A stretch of DNA of 64,000 nucleotides from Prevotella sp. (GTDB lineage Bacteria; Bacteroidota; Bacteroidia; Bacteroidales; Bacteroidaceae), in contig JAFPEE010000262.1 of NCBI GenBank assembly GCA_017389705.1, forward strand, positions 1 through 64,000, written 5' to 3'. Below the pieces are notes generated by a model that had not been told where the DNA came from, did no database searches, and saw only the letters and a program-made list of their open reading frames with translations. Numbering within the stretch: position 1 is the first letter of the stretch; each line of letters opens with the position of its first letter. A program made the translations under genes and the position numbers. Below are positions 26,407 to 34,363 of the stretch, piece after piece.

Positions 26407-29400
26407 GAAAACTGTTATTACTTGCTCTTACTGCATTATTTGTAATTCCATCGGTGGCCCAAGAGGTGCCGATGGATTATTCCTATTGTGGGTACCATCG
26501 CTCTGACAAGCCCATACCATCGGCAGAAGTACAAGTGTATGTGGAGCCTTTGTCTGGCGACAATGCAGCCCAGATACAGGCAGCCATCAACTATGTCAGT
26601 GCACAAAAGCCCGACAAGCAGACGGGGCTGCGTGGTGCTGTCCTGTTGGCTGAGGGGACCTATGAGCTAAGTGCGCCCTTGCGTATTCGCACCAGCGGTG
26701 TCGTGCTGCGAGGCAGTGGCCGCGATAAGACCATTCTTCGCAAGATGGGGTATGATCGAGGTGCGCTCTTATATATAGAAGGTATACACGACATCATCGC
26801 CAAAGATACCTTCGACGTTGCTGAGGCCAAAGCTGGAAGCCAGGTGATTCGTGTAGTCAAGGGCCAGCAGCTAACTGCTAATAGTCGTATTGCCATCTGG
26901 CGTCCTTCGACACAGGAGTGGATAGAGTCGCTGGGCTGCTCGTCGTTTGGAGGGGGTAAGCGCATGGGCTATTGGGCGTGGCATCCAGGGGACATAGACC
27001 TTCGCTGGAATCGACATATTTTGTCAGTTCAAGGCAATGAGGTGACGCTGGATGCGCCTATCACCAGCAGTATAGAGTCTCGTTGGGGTGGTGCCAAGGC
27101 CATTGTTTATCAGCATATGGGCATCATAGCGGAATGTGGCGTCGAGAACCTGACAATGGAGAGCGATTACAATCGCCAGCTAGCTATGGATGAAAGCCAT
27201 TGTTGGGACGGAGTCTATGTGGCTGATGCAGAAGACTGCTGGGTACGTATGGTAAACTTCCGTCACTTTGCGGGTTCAGCAGTAGTCATTCAAAAGTCTG
27301 CGCAACAGATAACGGTAGAGGATTGTAAGTCCATGGAACCTGTATCAGAGATTGGCGGCTTGCGTCGTCGCACCTTCCTGACCATGGGCGAGAAGACACT
27401 CTTCCAGCGTTGCTATTCTGAACATGGCATTAACGACTTTGCTGTAGGTCATACGGCACCGGGGCCTAATGCCTTTGTGCAGTGCGACAGCTATGAGTCG
27501 TTTGGCCCCAGTGGAGCCATTTCGTCATGGGCACCAGGCATCTTGTTCGACATCGTAAATATCGATGGCAATGACATCGTGTTCAAGAATTGGGAGCTGG
27601 AGAAGTTTGGCGCTGGATGGGCTACGGCCAACAGCATGATGTGGCAATCGACAGCGTCAGGTCTGTTCTGCTATTCGCCTGACACGCTGAATCGTAACTA
27701 TTCCTATGGCTGTTGGGGACAGATACAGGGTAATGGCGAGTACGACCAGATGAATGAGCATGTAAAGCCTTATTCTCTCTTTGCCGCTCAGCTCGAAAAG
27801 CGGTTGGGGCGCGATGTTAAGGGCCAGTGTCGAGTGCTGGAACGTGATCTGAATGCCAGCAGCTCGCCTACAATTGACGAGGCGATGAAAATGGCCCAAG
27901 AAGCCGTGAAGCCACGTATTACTATACAGATGTGGATTGATTCTGCCGTCTTTACAAGCGATATTTCTCAAGGCAAGCTAAAGCCTTTCAAGTACAAACC
28001 GATGTTTGTACGCGACTTCACACCCAACGTCTATGCCATTGTCAACGGGTGGCTGACAAAAGACAAGTGTGTGCTTGTTGGAGGCAAGCACCAGACACCT
28101 TGGTGGAATGGACGTACTACGGATGCAGCTATGGCCAAGGCCAAGTATGCCTTGACACGTTTCGTTCCTGGACAGGAGGGTACAGGAGGTACTGACCGTA
28201 TAGACTCTGTGGTCGCTGAGATGCATCGCTCGCATACACTGCTGTTCAGTCAGAACTATGGTCTGTGGACTGATCGCCGTCGTGATGACCATGAGCGTAT
28301 CCGTCGTAAGAATGGTGATGCGTGGGCTCCCTTCTATGAGCAGCCTTTCGCCCGCATTGGGAGAACCCCCTCTAGCTCCCCCTGCTTAGGAGGAGAACTG
28401 GGAGGAGACAGTAAGTCCTCCCTACGCAGGGAGGATTTAGGAGGGTCTTTTGCTTGGGATGGAATGTCGAAGTATGACCTTACACAACTGAACAAATGGT
28501 ACTTCTGGCGTTTGCAGCAATTTGCGAAAAAGTCCGAATCCATCGGTATCTTGCTTAAGAATCAGCACTATTTCCAACATAACATTTTGGAAGCTGGGGC
28601 TCATTGGGTAGACTGTCCGTGGCGAACAGCCAACAACGTGAATGGAACACCTTTCCTGGAGCCTGTCAACTTTACAGGTGATAAGCGCATTTTTACTGCT
28701 ACCTTATTCTATGATATAGAGAACCCTGTACTGCGTGAGCTGCACCGTCAGTATATCCGTCAGTCACTTGACGCCTTTAAGGGACAGCCTAATGTCATCC
28801 ATAGCATTGGTGAAGAGTTCACTGGTCCTCTCCACTTCGTGCAGTTCTGGCTCGATGTGGTTGCTGAATGGGAACAGGAGAATGGACGTGTGCTGGTGGC
28901 CTTGGCAGTCAATAAGGATGTGCAGGATGCTATCTTGAAAGACCCTGTACGTTCTAAGGTGGTTGACATCATCGACATTGAGCAGTGGTTTTACCATAGC
29001 AAAGGTGAGTATGCGCCTCCTGGTGGTGTCAACATGGCCCAGCGTCAGTATTTGCGTAAAATCAAGACAGGTAGTGCCCGTTTTGAGGACGTCTACCGGG
29101 CTGTCAGCGAGTATCGCAGCCAGTATCCTGACAAGGCTGTTGTCTATTCTGCTCAAAAGCATCCCGAGATGTGCTGGGCCTCGCTGATGGCTGGTGGCTC
29201 GTGTGCTGCCATTCCTGTGAAGGATAATGCTTTCTTATTTGAGTTGTCCCAGATGGTTCCCACTCCGTCAACTGAGGGTACCTATCTGTTGGCAGGTCCT
29301 AACGGCTGGGTTATCAAGCAGGAGTCAGGCTCCTATCGTCTTGACGTTGGTAAAAACAAGTATATCTTGTATGCTATTAGCGATGAAACCGGCGAAATTT

Positions 29401-29471
29401 CGCGATTGAGGGATGTTTCTGGCGTTGTGGAGATACCAGATAAAGGAATCTTCTGGTTAAATAAAAAATAG
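26403..29471 (+). CDS. large secreted beta-helix protein, pectin-locus type (DUF6298-like)
   Basis: A 1022-residue exported protein (signal peptide MRKLLLLALTALFVIPSVAQ). Residues about 40-400 form a pectate-lyase-like right-handed beta-helix (AQIQAAINYVSAQKPDKQTG, RTSGVVLRGSGRDKTILRK). The C-terminal half (about 690-1000), with ENPVLRELHRQYIRQSLDAF, VIHSIGEEFTGPLHFVQFW and WASLMAGGSCAAIPV, looks like a DUF6298-type glycosidase-like region; I name that family from memory. It is translationally coupled to the DUF3826 gene (ATGA). An in-frame 90-bp genomic repeat inserts 30 residues at about 653-683. A role in pectin side-chain breakdown is inferred from the locus. Confidence 0.75.
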   Translation: MRKLLLLALTALFVIPSVAQEVPMDYSYCGYHRSDKPIPSAEVQVYVEPLSGDNAAQIQAAINYVSAQKPDKQTGLRGAVLLAEGTYELSAPLRIRTSGVVLRGSGRDKTILRKMGYDRGALLYIEGIHDIIAKDTFDVAEAKAGSQVIRVVKGQQLTANSRIAIWRPSTQEWIESLGCSSFGGGKRMGYWAWHPGDIDLRWNRHILSVQGNEVTLDAPITSSIESRWGGAKAIVYQHMGIIAECGVENLTMESDYNRQLAMDESHCWDGVYVADAEDCWVRMVNFRHFAGSAVVIQKSAQQITVEDCKSMEPVSEIGGLRRRTFLTMGEKTLFQRCYSEHGINDFAVGHTAPGPNAFVQCDSYESFGPSGAISSWAPGILFDIVNIDGNDIVFKNWELEKFGAGWATANSMMWQSTASGLFCYSPDTLNRNYSYGCWGQIQGNGEYDQMNEHVKPYSLFAAQLEKRLGRDVKGQCRVLERDLNASSSPTIDEAMKMAQEAVKPRITIQMWIDSAVFTSDISQGKLKPFKYKPMFVRDFTPNVYAIVNGWLTKDKCVLVGGKHQTPWWNGRTTDAAMAKAKYALTRFVPGQEGTGGTDRIDSVVAEMHRSHTLLFSQNYGLWTDRRRDDHERIRRKNGDAWAPFYEQPFARIGRTPSSSPCLGGELGGDSKSSLRREDLGGSFAWDGMSKYDLTQLNKWYFWRLQQFAKKSESIGILLKNQHYFQHNILEAGAHWVDCPWRTANNVNGTPFLEPVNFTGDKRIFTATLFYDIENPVLRELHRQYIRQSLDAFKGQPNVIHSIGEEFTGPLHFVQFWLDVVAEWEQENGRVLVALAVNKDVQDAILKDPVRSKVVDIIDIEQWFYHSKGEYAPPGGVNMAQRQYLRKIKTGSARFEDVYRAVSEYRSQYPDKAVVYSAQKHPEMCWASLMAGGSCAAIPVKDNAFLFELSQMVPTPSTEGTYLLAGPNGWVIKQESGSYRLDVGKNKYILYAISDETGEISRLRDVSGVVEIPDKGIFWLNKK
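28361..28450 (+). repeat. in-frame dispersed repeat inside a CDS
   Basis: This 90-bp G/C-rich segment (AACCCCCTCTAGCTCCCCCT then a GGAGGATTTAGGAGGG tail) is unlike the surrounding gene. It contains a perfect hairpin, TCCTCCCT (28416-28423) and AGGGAGGA (28428-28435) with loop ACGC. It resembles the CCTCC/GGAGG interspersed repeats common between genes in Bacteroidetes. Here it adds 30 codons rich in Ser, Gly and Arg without breaking the frame. Confidence 0.65.
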
Positions 29472-29481
29472 AGATTTAATA

Positions 29482-29519
29482 GGGAAAATCGTTAAAATAC
29501 CGATTTTTCCCATTTTTTT
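29482..29519 (+). terminator. intrinsic terminator of pectin operon
   Basis: GGGAAAATCG (29482-29491) pairs with CGATTTTTCCC (29501-29511, one bulged T), followed by seven Ts. It starts ten bases after the stop of the large beta-helix gene. Confidence 0.8.
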
Positions 29520-29604
29520 ATCGGTTTTTTAGAGGATAGTTTTGTTATTTTCGTTATCTTTGCAACTGAAAACAAACTACTATCAAAATATAATTAACTG
29601 TTTT

Positions 29605-30162
29605 ATGGCTACTAACAACCTTAAAGACCACACCCAGCGATTGGTGGCTGAGTTTTGTTCAGGCAATGACCATGCTTTTGCCGAATTGTACGACATGTAC
29701 GTGCAGGTACTTTATAATTATGGTATGAAGCTGACTGCCGACCAAGAGTTGCTGAAGGATTGCATTCACGACGTCTTCGTGAAGGTATATAACAAGCGCA
29801 ATGACAAGAATGCCATCAATAACTTGTGTTCTTATCTGATTATCTCCCTCAAGAACCGTTTACTGGACGAGTTTCGTCGTCAGGCTTTCTCTACGCCTAA
29901 CGAGGTTGAGGACTATGACTACCGTCGTTCTGCTGACGATGTGGAACGTGAGTATCTTCTCCATGAACGTGAGCAGATGCAGTTGGCAAAGGTAGCCCAT
30001 CTGATGAAGAATCTGACCCGTCGTCAGCGTGAGGCTATTACCTTATATTATTTAGAGGAGCGTAAGTACGAAGAGATCTGTGGCATCATGAAGATGAACT
30101 ACCACTCCGTACGCAACTTGATGCATCGTGGAATGCTGAAATTGCGCGAGGCAGCACTCTAA
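29605..30162 (+). CDS. ECF RNA polymerase sigma factor
   Basis: A 185-residue sigma-70 family protein with region 2 (FAELYDMYVQVLYNYGMKLT and KDCIHDVFVKVYNKR) and region 4 (NLTRRQREAITLYYLEERKY, then KMNYHSVRNLMHRGMLKLRE), the Bacteroidetes ECF type usually controlled by FecR-like anti-sigma factors. A TATCTTTG box lies at 29555-29562; the ATG at 29605 is preferred over the in-frame start at 29542, which precedes the promoter box. A tiny protein resembling the cytoplasmic domain of FecR follows. No TonB-dependent receptor is adjacent, so the regulon is not evident. Confidence 0.9.
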   Translation: MATNNLKDHTQRLVAEFCSGNDHAFAELYDMYVQVLYNYGMKLTADQELLKDCIHDVFVKVYNKRNDKNAINNLCSYLIISLKNRLLDEFRRQAFSTPNEVEDYDYRRSADDVEREYLLHEREQMQLAKVAHLMKNLTRRQREAITLYYLEERKYEEICGIMKMNYHSVRNLMHRGMLKLREAAL

Positions 30163-30196
30163 ATTCTGTTCAGATACTGATGACAAATAAACGTGG

Positions 30197-30229
30197 GCAT
30201 CGTCTTTCTTTTAGTATAACAGACGATGC
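30197..30229 (+). promoter_or_regulatory. hairpin enclosing a start codon
   Basis: GCATCGTCT (30197-30205) is perfectly complementary to AGACGATGC (30221-30229), loop 15 nt. The ATG of the following gene (30226-30228) lies in the 3' arm, so a folded message would hide it. Confidence 0.5.
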
Positions 30230-30486
30230 ACGATAAAAGAACCATATACACCAAAGTAGAGCAATTCCTGCGCGACGATGACTTTATCCGTTACGTAATG
30301 GATTGTGCACCTGACAAGGAGTCTTATTGGGCCTCTTATCTTTCTGCTGCTCCCCAGATTCGTGGTGCCTATCTAAAGGCATACGACATTCTTCTGCATC
30401 TGGACGACTGTGAGCTTCTGACGCCAGAGCAGACAGAGCGACTCAAGCAGCGCATCTTCCACACACTACAGGCCACAGCTAATTAG
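30226..30486 (+). CDS. small protein, possibly a minimal anti-sigma factor
   Basis: An 86-residue soluble protein with no signal or membrane segment. The pattern VEQFLRDDDFIRYVMDCAPDK, then YWASYLSAAPQIRGAYLKAY and LTPEQTERLKQRIF, resembles the N-terminal cytoplasmic anti-sigma domain of Bacteroidetes FecR proteins (helices around 'FL.D..FI..V..P' and 'W......P'). The transmembrane and periplasmic parts of FecR are absent. It follows an ECF sigma gene by 63 bp, the position where FecR normally lies. Its start codon sits inside a perfect hairpin and its TAG stop lies within a tandem repeat. The anti-sigma role is inferred. Confidence 0.6.
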   Translation: MHDKRTIYTKVEQFLRDDDFIRYVMDCAPDKESYWASYLSAAPQIRGAYLKAYDILLHLDDCELLTPEQTERLKQRIFHTLQATAN

Positions 30487-30556
30487 TCTGAGGTTGCAAC
30501 GCCACACTCAGACTTTAGTCTGAGATTGCAACGCCACACTCAGACTTTAGTCTGAG
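30486..30556. repeat. tandem 32-bp repeat between convergent genes
   Basis: Two near-identical 32-bp units (30486-30517 and 30518-30549, one G/A difference) start GTCTGAG, contain TTGCAACGCCACA and end CTCAGACTTTA; a third partial GTCTGAG follows (30550-30556). Each junction forms the perfect hairpin CTCAGAC-TTTA-GTCTGAG. Both flanking stop codons lie inside it: TAG of the small gene at 30484-30486 and TAA of rnhB at 30547-30549 on the other strand. It may act as a two-way transcript end. Confidence 0.85.
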
Positions 30557-31155
30557 AAGTTTAGGCTCAGCTGGGTATCCCCTAACATGTTAAACGTTTT
30601 CCGATGGAATGGGGTGATTCCGAACTTCTGAATAGCCTCACGATGCTTTTTCGTAGGGTATCCCTTGTTCGACAGCCAGTCATATTGCGGATACTCCTTG
30701 GCCAGTTCGTCCATATAGTCGTCGCGATACGTTTTAGCCAAAATGCTCGCAGCGGCTATGCTCAGGTATTTGCCATCACCCTTTACGATGGTCGTATGTG
30801 GTAGCTTCTGATATGGCTTGAAGCGGTTGCCGTCTACTATGATGGCTTCTGGGCGTACTTTCAGCTGGTCTAACGCCCTATGCATGGCTAGGATAGAAGC
30901 GTTCAGGATGTTCATTTTGTCTATTTCTTCGGGTGTCACCACACCTACAGCCCATGCCACAGCGTCGCGCTCAATCATCTCGCGTAGCTGCTTCCTGCGC
31001 TTGTCCGTCAGCTGTTTCGAGTCGTTCAGCTCCTCGTTCCTGTAATCCTCAGGAAAAATCACAGCAGCCGCATACACGCTCCCTGCCAGACAGCCACGCC
31101 CGGCCTCGTCACAGCCAGCCTCCACCTTTCCTTTGTAGTAATGACTTTCCAACAT
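30547..31155 (-). CDS. rnhB: ribonuclease HII
   Basis: A 202-residue enzyme that removes ribonucleotides and RNA primers from RNA-DNA hybrids in the cytoplasm. The catalytic acidic residues are seen in EAGCDEAGRGCLAGSVYAAA (DEAGRG motif), IIVDGNRF and AAASILAKTYRDDYMDEL; the C-terminal NKGYPTKKHREAI is also conserved. Size is typical. The gene begins 18 bp after the upstream transglutaminase-like gene ends and is probably cotranscribed with it. Its stop codon lies within a tandem repeat shared with the convergent small gene. Confidence 0.95.
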   Translation of the reverse strand: MLESHYYKGKVEAGCDEAGRGCLAGSVYAAAVIFPEDYRNEELNDSKQLTDKRRKQLREMIERDAVAWAVGVVTPEEIDKMNILNASILAMHRALDQLKVRPEAIIVDGNRFKPYQKLPHTTIVKGDGKYLSIAAASILAKTYRDDYMDELAKEYPQYDWLSNKGYPTKKHREAIQKFGITPFHRKTFNMLGDTQLSLNFSD

Positions 31156-31173
31156 GAGAATAACTACGAATAC

Positions 31174-33033
31174 TTACTTAATCATTATCTTCTTTCCGTT
31201 CCTGATATAGACGCCCTTTTTTGTCGGTTGGCCTTGCAACTTACGCCCCTCAAGGGTATAGTAGTCATCAGCAGGAAGATCTCTTGAGACTTCATCAATA
31301 CCGGTAGATTCAAGAATCTTCAACGTCCCCATCACATACGAGATTTCATAGTTCAAAGCCTCAGCACCAGATATGATAATATCGAATATTCCAGGTATGC
31401 TGGATGATGATGCCGTTATAGTCAGCGTAGGCTTCTTGATTAATACACTTTCCGTCTCATTGTTTTTAAAGCCAGAATATGACAAGTTGAAAGTGGGAAA
31501 AACATCTCCTTGCAGGATGGTATAGATTCCAACGCTAATGGTCAATGGTGCCTTCACAATAGTCAGTGTACCATTTGTGTAAGTTACGTTTCCATTCTCA
31601 ACGGACCCCTGAGTAATCACAATAGGATACGTTCCGACAGGAGACTGACTGGTTGCCTCACAACTCATGTATGGACTGCCACTAATGGAACCTCCTGTTG
31701 TTGTATAGGTCAGTTCTGGCACATTGTCACCATATTCCATGGTAATATTATCTGCCTTTATAGTATAGTTAGCAGCGCCAGTCCCAGAATATGCTGCATT
31801 GGAGATGGTAAGCTCAGACTCACTGAAGTTGGCTTTGGTATCGTCGTCGTAAACATATTTAATATTTTTATTACCTGCTTGAAAAGTGTAGCCATTAGAA
31901 TAGCTGCCAGACGGACCGTAAGCCATAAACAGCTTGTCAGGATAGCCAACGGTGCCCTCATCACAATTGGTAACGTCAACCATATAGCTGCGTCCGTCGT
32001 CCATCTTCATGACGTTCCACATGTGTCCACCACCATCTATCTTGCCTGAAGCTAAAAGACACTCGGCATTAGAAAAGTTGCTTAAGTCGCAGAGGAACTT
32101 GAATGCCTTAGCATAACCTTCGCACACAACTTTAGTCGATGCATCACCATCAAACACCCATACCAACTGCCAAGGGTCACCATAAGGCGTCGTAGAACTA
32201 TTGGCTGCTGATGTGTTATAAGATGTCAACTCGCAAATTTTATCCTTATAAATAGTAATTCTGTTGAGGATGCTGCCCGTGCTACTGCTGGCAATACTCT
32301 TTGCATTGGCAACAGAAGCATTAACAACAGAAACCGTTTTAGCATTAAACTGTGTAAGGTAATAGGAAGTAAGGCCTTTCTTGACTGCATACTCCTGGGC
32401 TACATTCATAGTGAATGTTGCATCACCATTGATTGACAGTTGGCCGTTACTATAAGAATAGCCATCGCAGCTTTTATAAGTACATCCTTTTGTTTTGTCA
32501 TACCAGAATAATTCATAAGGGAAATCGGCTAGCAATGATCTTATTACAGCATTGAAGTCAAAGGAAATTTTCTCCGATGCCTTTTTAGTGGCTTCTTCGG
32601 TTATTTTGCCAACACTTACTATTGTGCTTACTCCCAAGTCAGCTGCTGTCCAGGGACCTACATCTGAGGTGATTTCTTTGAGAGGAATAGAAATAACCGT
32701 ATTTGTAATCTCACCTGCAGCAATCTTCTTGATGACTTCTTTCAGGTAGTTGTATGCATTCAAGTCCTTGCCTGTCAAGCCTGCTGCTGCACTGCGTTGA
32801 GCCCTTCTGACTAATGTTTCCTGATAAGAAGGCAGTATCTCGTCAAACCTCTGCTGCACATAACCTTTCAACAGATCGGCAGCATTCGTGTTATCATTGT
32901 CTGATAATGAATAGGTATGGACATCAGATATAGTGACTGTGGTCGTTTCTGTCTGTGCGCTGACCGCTAAAGTCGTAAACAGCGCAAGCATCATGGTTGC
33001 TCTAAAGGTGTGGAGTAATTTCAGATGTGGCAT
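31174..33033 (-). CDS. exported transglutaminase-like protein with MBG-type repeats
   Basis: A 619-residue secreted protein (signal about 1-27, ending VSAQ). A transglutaminase/protease-like triad is visible: Cys in TKVVCEGYAKAFKFLCDLS, His in GGGHMWNVMKMDDG and Asp in RSYMVDVTNCD. Two immunoglobulin-like MBG/YDG-type repeats follow (YTIKADNITMEYGDNVPELT and APLTISVGIYTILQGDVFP). The C-terminus, YYTLEGRKLQGQPTKKGVYI, resembles the short sorting tail common on exported Prevotella proteins. It could be a surface protease or crosslinking enzyme; activity is unproven. A TATCTTTG box lies at 33106-33099, about 65 bp upstream. Confidence 0.75.
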   Translation of the reverse strand: MPHLKLLHTFRATMMLALFTTLAVSAQTETTTVTISDVHTYSLSDNDNTNAADLLKGYVQQRFDEILPSYQETLVRRAQRSAAAGLTGKDLNAYNYLKEVIKKIAAGEITNTVISIPLKEITSDVGPWTAADLGVSTIVSVGKITEEATKKASEKISFDFNAVIRSLLADFPYELFWYDKTKGCTYKSCDGYSYSNGQLSINGDATFTMNVAQEYAVKKGLTSYYLTQFNAKTVSVVNASVANAKSIASSSTGSILNRITIYKDKICELTSYNTSAANSSTTPYGDPWQLVWVFDGDASTKVVCEGYAKAFKFLCDLSNFSNAECLLASGKIDGGGHMWNVMKMDDGRSYMVDVTNCDEGTVGYPDKLFMAYGPSGSYSNGYTFQAGNKNIKYVYDDDTKANFSESELTISNAAYSGTGAANYTIKADNITMEYGDNVPELTYTTTGGSISGSPYMSCEATSQSPVGTYPIVITQGSVENGNVTYTNGTLTIVKAPLTISVGIYTILQGDVFPTFNLSYSGFKNNETESVLIKKPTLTITASSSSIPGIFDIIISGAEALNYEISYVMGTLKILESTGIDEVSRDLPADDYYTLEGRKLQGQPTKKGVYIRNGKKIMIK

Positions 33034-33191
33034 TGTTGTAAGAATTTCTGAATTATTTATTGGATGTAGGATTAGCAATATTGTTTATTTCTTGCTGGCA
33101 AAGATAGTGATTTTTGGGGAGATGACAAAAGGAAAGACAAGAAAAGTGTCTTTTTCCGTTCGAGGATGCAGATAGAAAAATCGATTTTTCT

Positions 33192-33222
33192 TTTGCTTTC
33201 TGCTCACTTATTCGTACCTTTG
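33192..33222 (+). promoter_or_regulatory. promoter of DUF59 gene and lpxH
   Basis: TTTG (33192-33195), a 19-bp spacer and TACCTTTG (33215-33222). The ATG at 33249 follows 26 bp later. Confidence 0.7.
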
Positions 33223-33248
33223 CCACGAAATATAATTAGGAAGTTTCA

Positions 33249-33569
33249 ATGACACAAGAAGAAAAGACCCTTTTGGAAGAGCGTATCGTGGATGTGCTAA
33301 AGACAGTCTACGACCCAGAGATACCTGTCAACATCTATGACCTTGGCATGATCTATAAGATTGATGTTCAGGAAGATGCGTCAGTAGAGCTGGATATGAC
33401 CTTTACTGCTCCCAACTGTCCTGCTGCTGACTTTATACTGGAAGATGTGCGTACCAAGGTGGAGAGTGTCGATGGTATTGCCTCGGCTAACGTTAACCTC
33501 GTTTTCGAGCCTGCCTGGGACCAGTCGATGATGAGTGAGGAGGCACGTGTGGAACTAGGATTTGACTGA
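33249..33569 (+). CDS. DUF59 / MIP18-family Fe-S maturation protein
   Basis: A 106-residue cytosolic protein of the DUF59 family (SufT-like, related to eukaryotic CIAO2/MIP18). The conserved core VYDPEIPVNIYDLGMIYKID and the cysteine-containing TFTAPNCPAADFILEDVRTK are present, as is NLVFEPAWDQSMMSEEAR. Relatives help deliver or assemble iron-sulfur clusters. It lies two bases upstream of lpxH and shares its promoter; a link between the two functions is not obvious, though this small gene often occupies housekeeping operons. Family assignment is firm; client proteins are unknown. Confidence 0.9.
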   Translation: MTQEEKTLLEERIVDVLKTVYDPEIPVNIYDLGMIYKIDVQEDASVELDMTFTAPNCPAADFILEDVRTKVESVDGIASANVNLVFEPAWDQSMMSEEARVELGFD

Positions 33570-33571
33570 TT

Positions 33572-34360
33572 ATGAAGAATATATACTTCCTCTCGGATGC
33601 CCATCTGGGCTCGCTGGCCGTTCCTCATCAGCGTATGCAGGAACGCCGACTTGTCCGTTTCCTTGACAGCATCAAGGAGAAGGCTGCTGCCATCTACCTG
33701 TTAGGCGACATGTTCGACTTCTGGTATGAGTATAAATATGTAGTGCCAAAAGGTTTTACTCGCTTCCTGGGTAAGCTGTCTGAGTTGACAGACCTGGGTG
33801 TAGAGATACATTTCTTTACGGGTAATCATGACATCTGGGCCTATGAGTATCTGGAGAAGGAGTGTGGCGTCGTTCTCCATAAGAAGCCTGAGACAACGGA
33901 GATTTATGGTCATGAGTTCTTTTTGGCTCATGGCGATGGTATGGGCGACCCCAACAAGTCGTTTAAGATCATCCGTGCCATCTTCCATAACAAATTCTGC
34001 CAATGGCTTTTCTCTGGTCTCCATCCCCGTTGGGGTGTGGGATTCGGATTGGCATGGGCCAAGTACAGCTATGTCAGGCATAAGGAGGAAGACGAGCCCG
34101 TTTACTTAGGAGAGGATCGTGAGCACCTCGTGCTCTTTGCCAAGGACTATGTGAAGAACCATCCTAATATTGACTATTTTATCTTTGGACATCGCCACAT
34201 AGAGCTTGACATCAGCCTGCCACGTCCTGCCGAGGCAGGAAACAACCGCAAGGCCCGTCTCATGATTCTGGGCGATTGGATTAGCCAGTATACCTATGCT
34301 GTCTACGATGGTGAGCACATGTTCCTTGAGGAATATGTCGAGGGCGAAAGCCAACCATAA
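33572..34360 (+). CDS. lpxH: UDP-2,3-diacylglucosamine diphosphatase
   Basis: A 262-residue calcineurin-like phosphoesterase that hydrolyses UDP-2,3-diacylglucosamine to lipid X in lipid A synthesis at the inner-membrane surface. Metal-site motifs are in order: FLSDAHLGS, LLGDMFDFWYEY, FTGNHDIWAYEY, LAHGDGMGD and FIFGHRHIELDI. The length and the FHNKFCQWLFSGLHPRWG membrane-interacting segment fit LpxH of Bacteroidetes. It begins two bases after the DUF59 gene. The convergent small gene at 34364 ends three bases away. Confidence 0.92.
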   Translation: MKNIYFLSDAHLGSLAVPHQRMQERRLVRFLDSIKEKAAAIYLLGDMFDFWYEYKYVVPKGFTRFLGKLSELTDLGVEIHFFTGNHDIWAYEYLEKECGVVLHKKPETTEIYGHEFFLAHGDGMGDPNKSFKIIRAIFHNKFCQWLFSGLHPRWGVGFGLAWAKYSYVRHKEEDEPVYLGEDREHLVLFAKDYVKNHPNIDYFIFGHRHIELDISLPRPAEAGNNRKARLMILGDWISQYTYAVYDGEHMFLEEYVEGESQP

Positions 34361-34363
34361 CGT

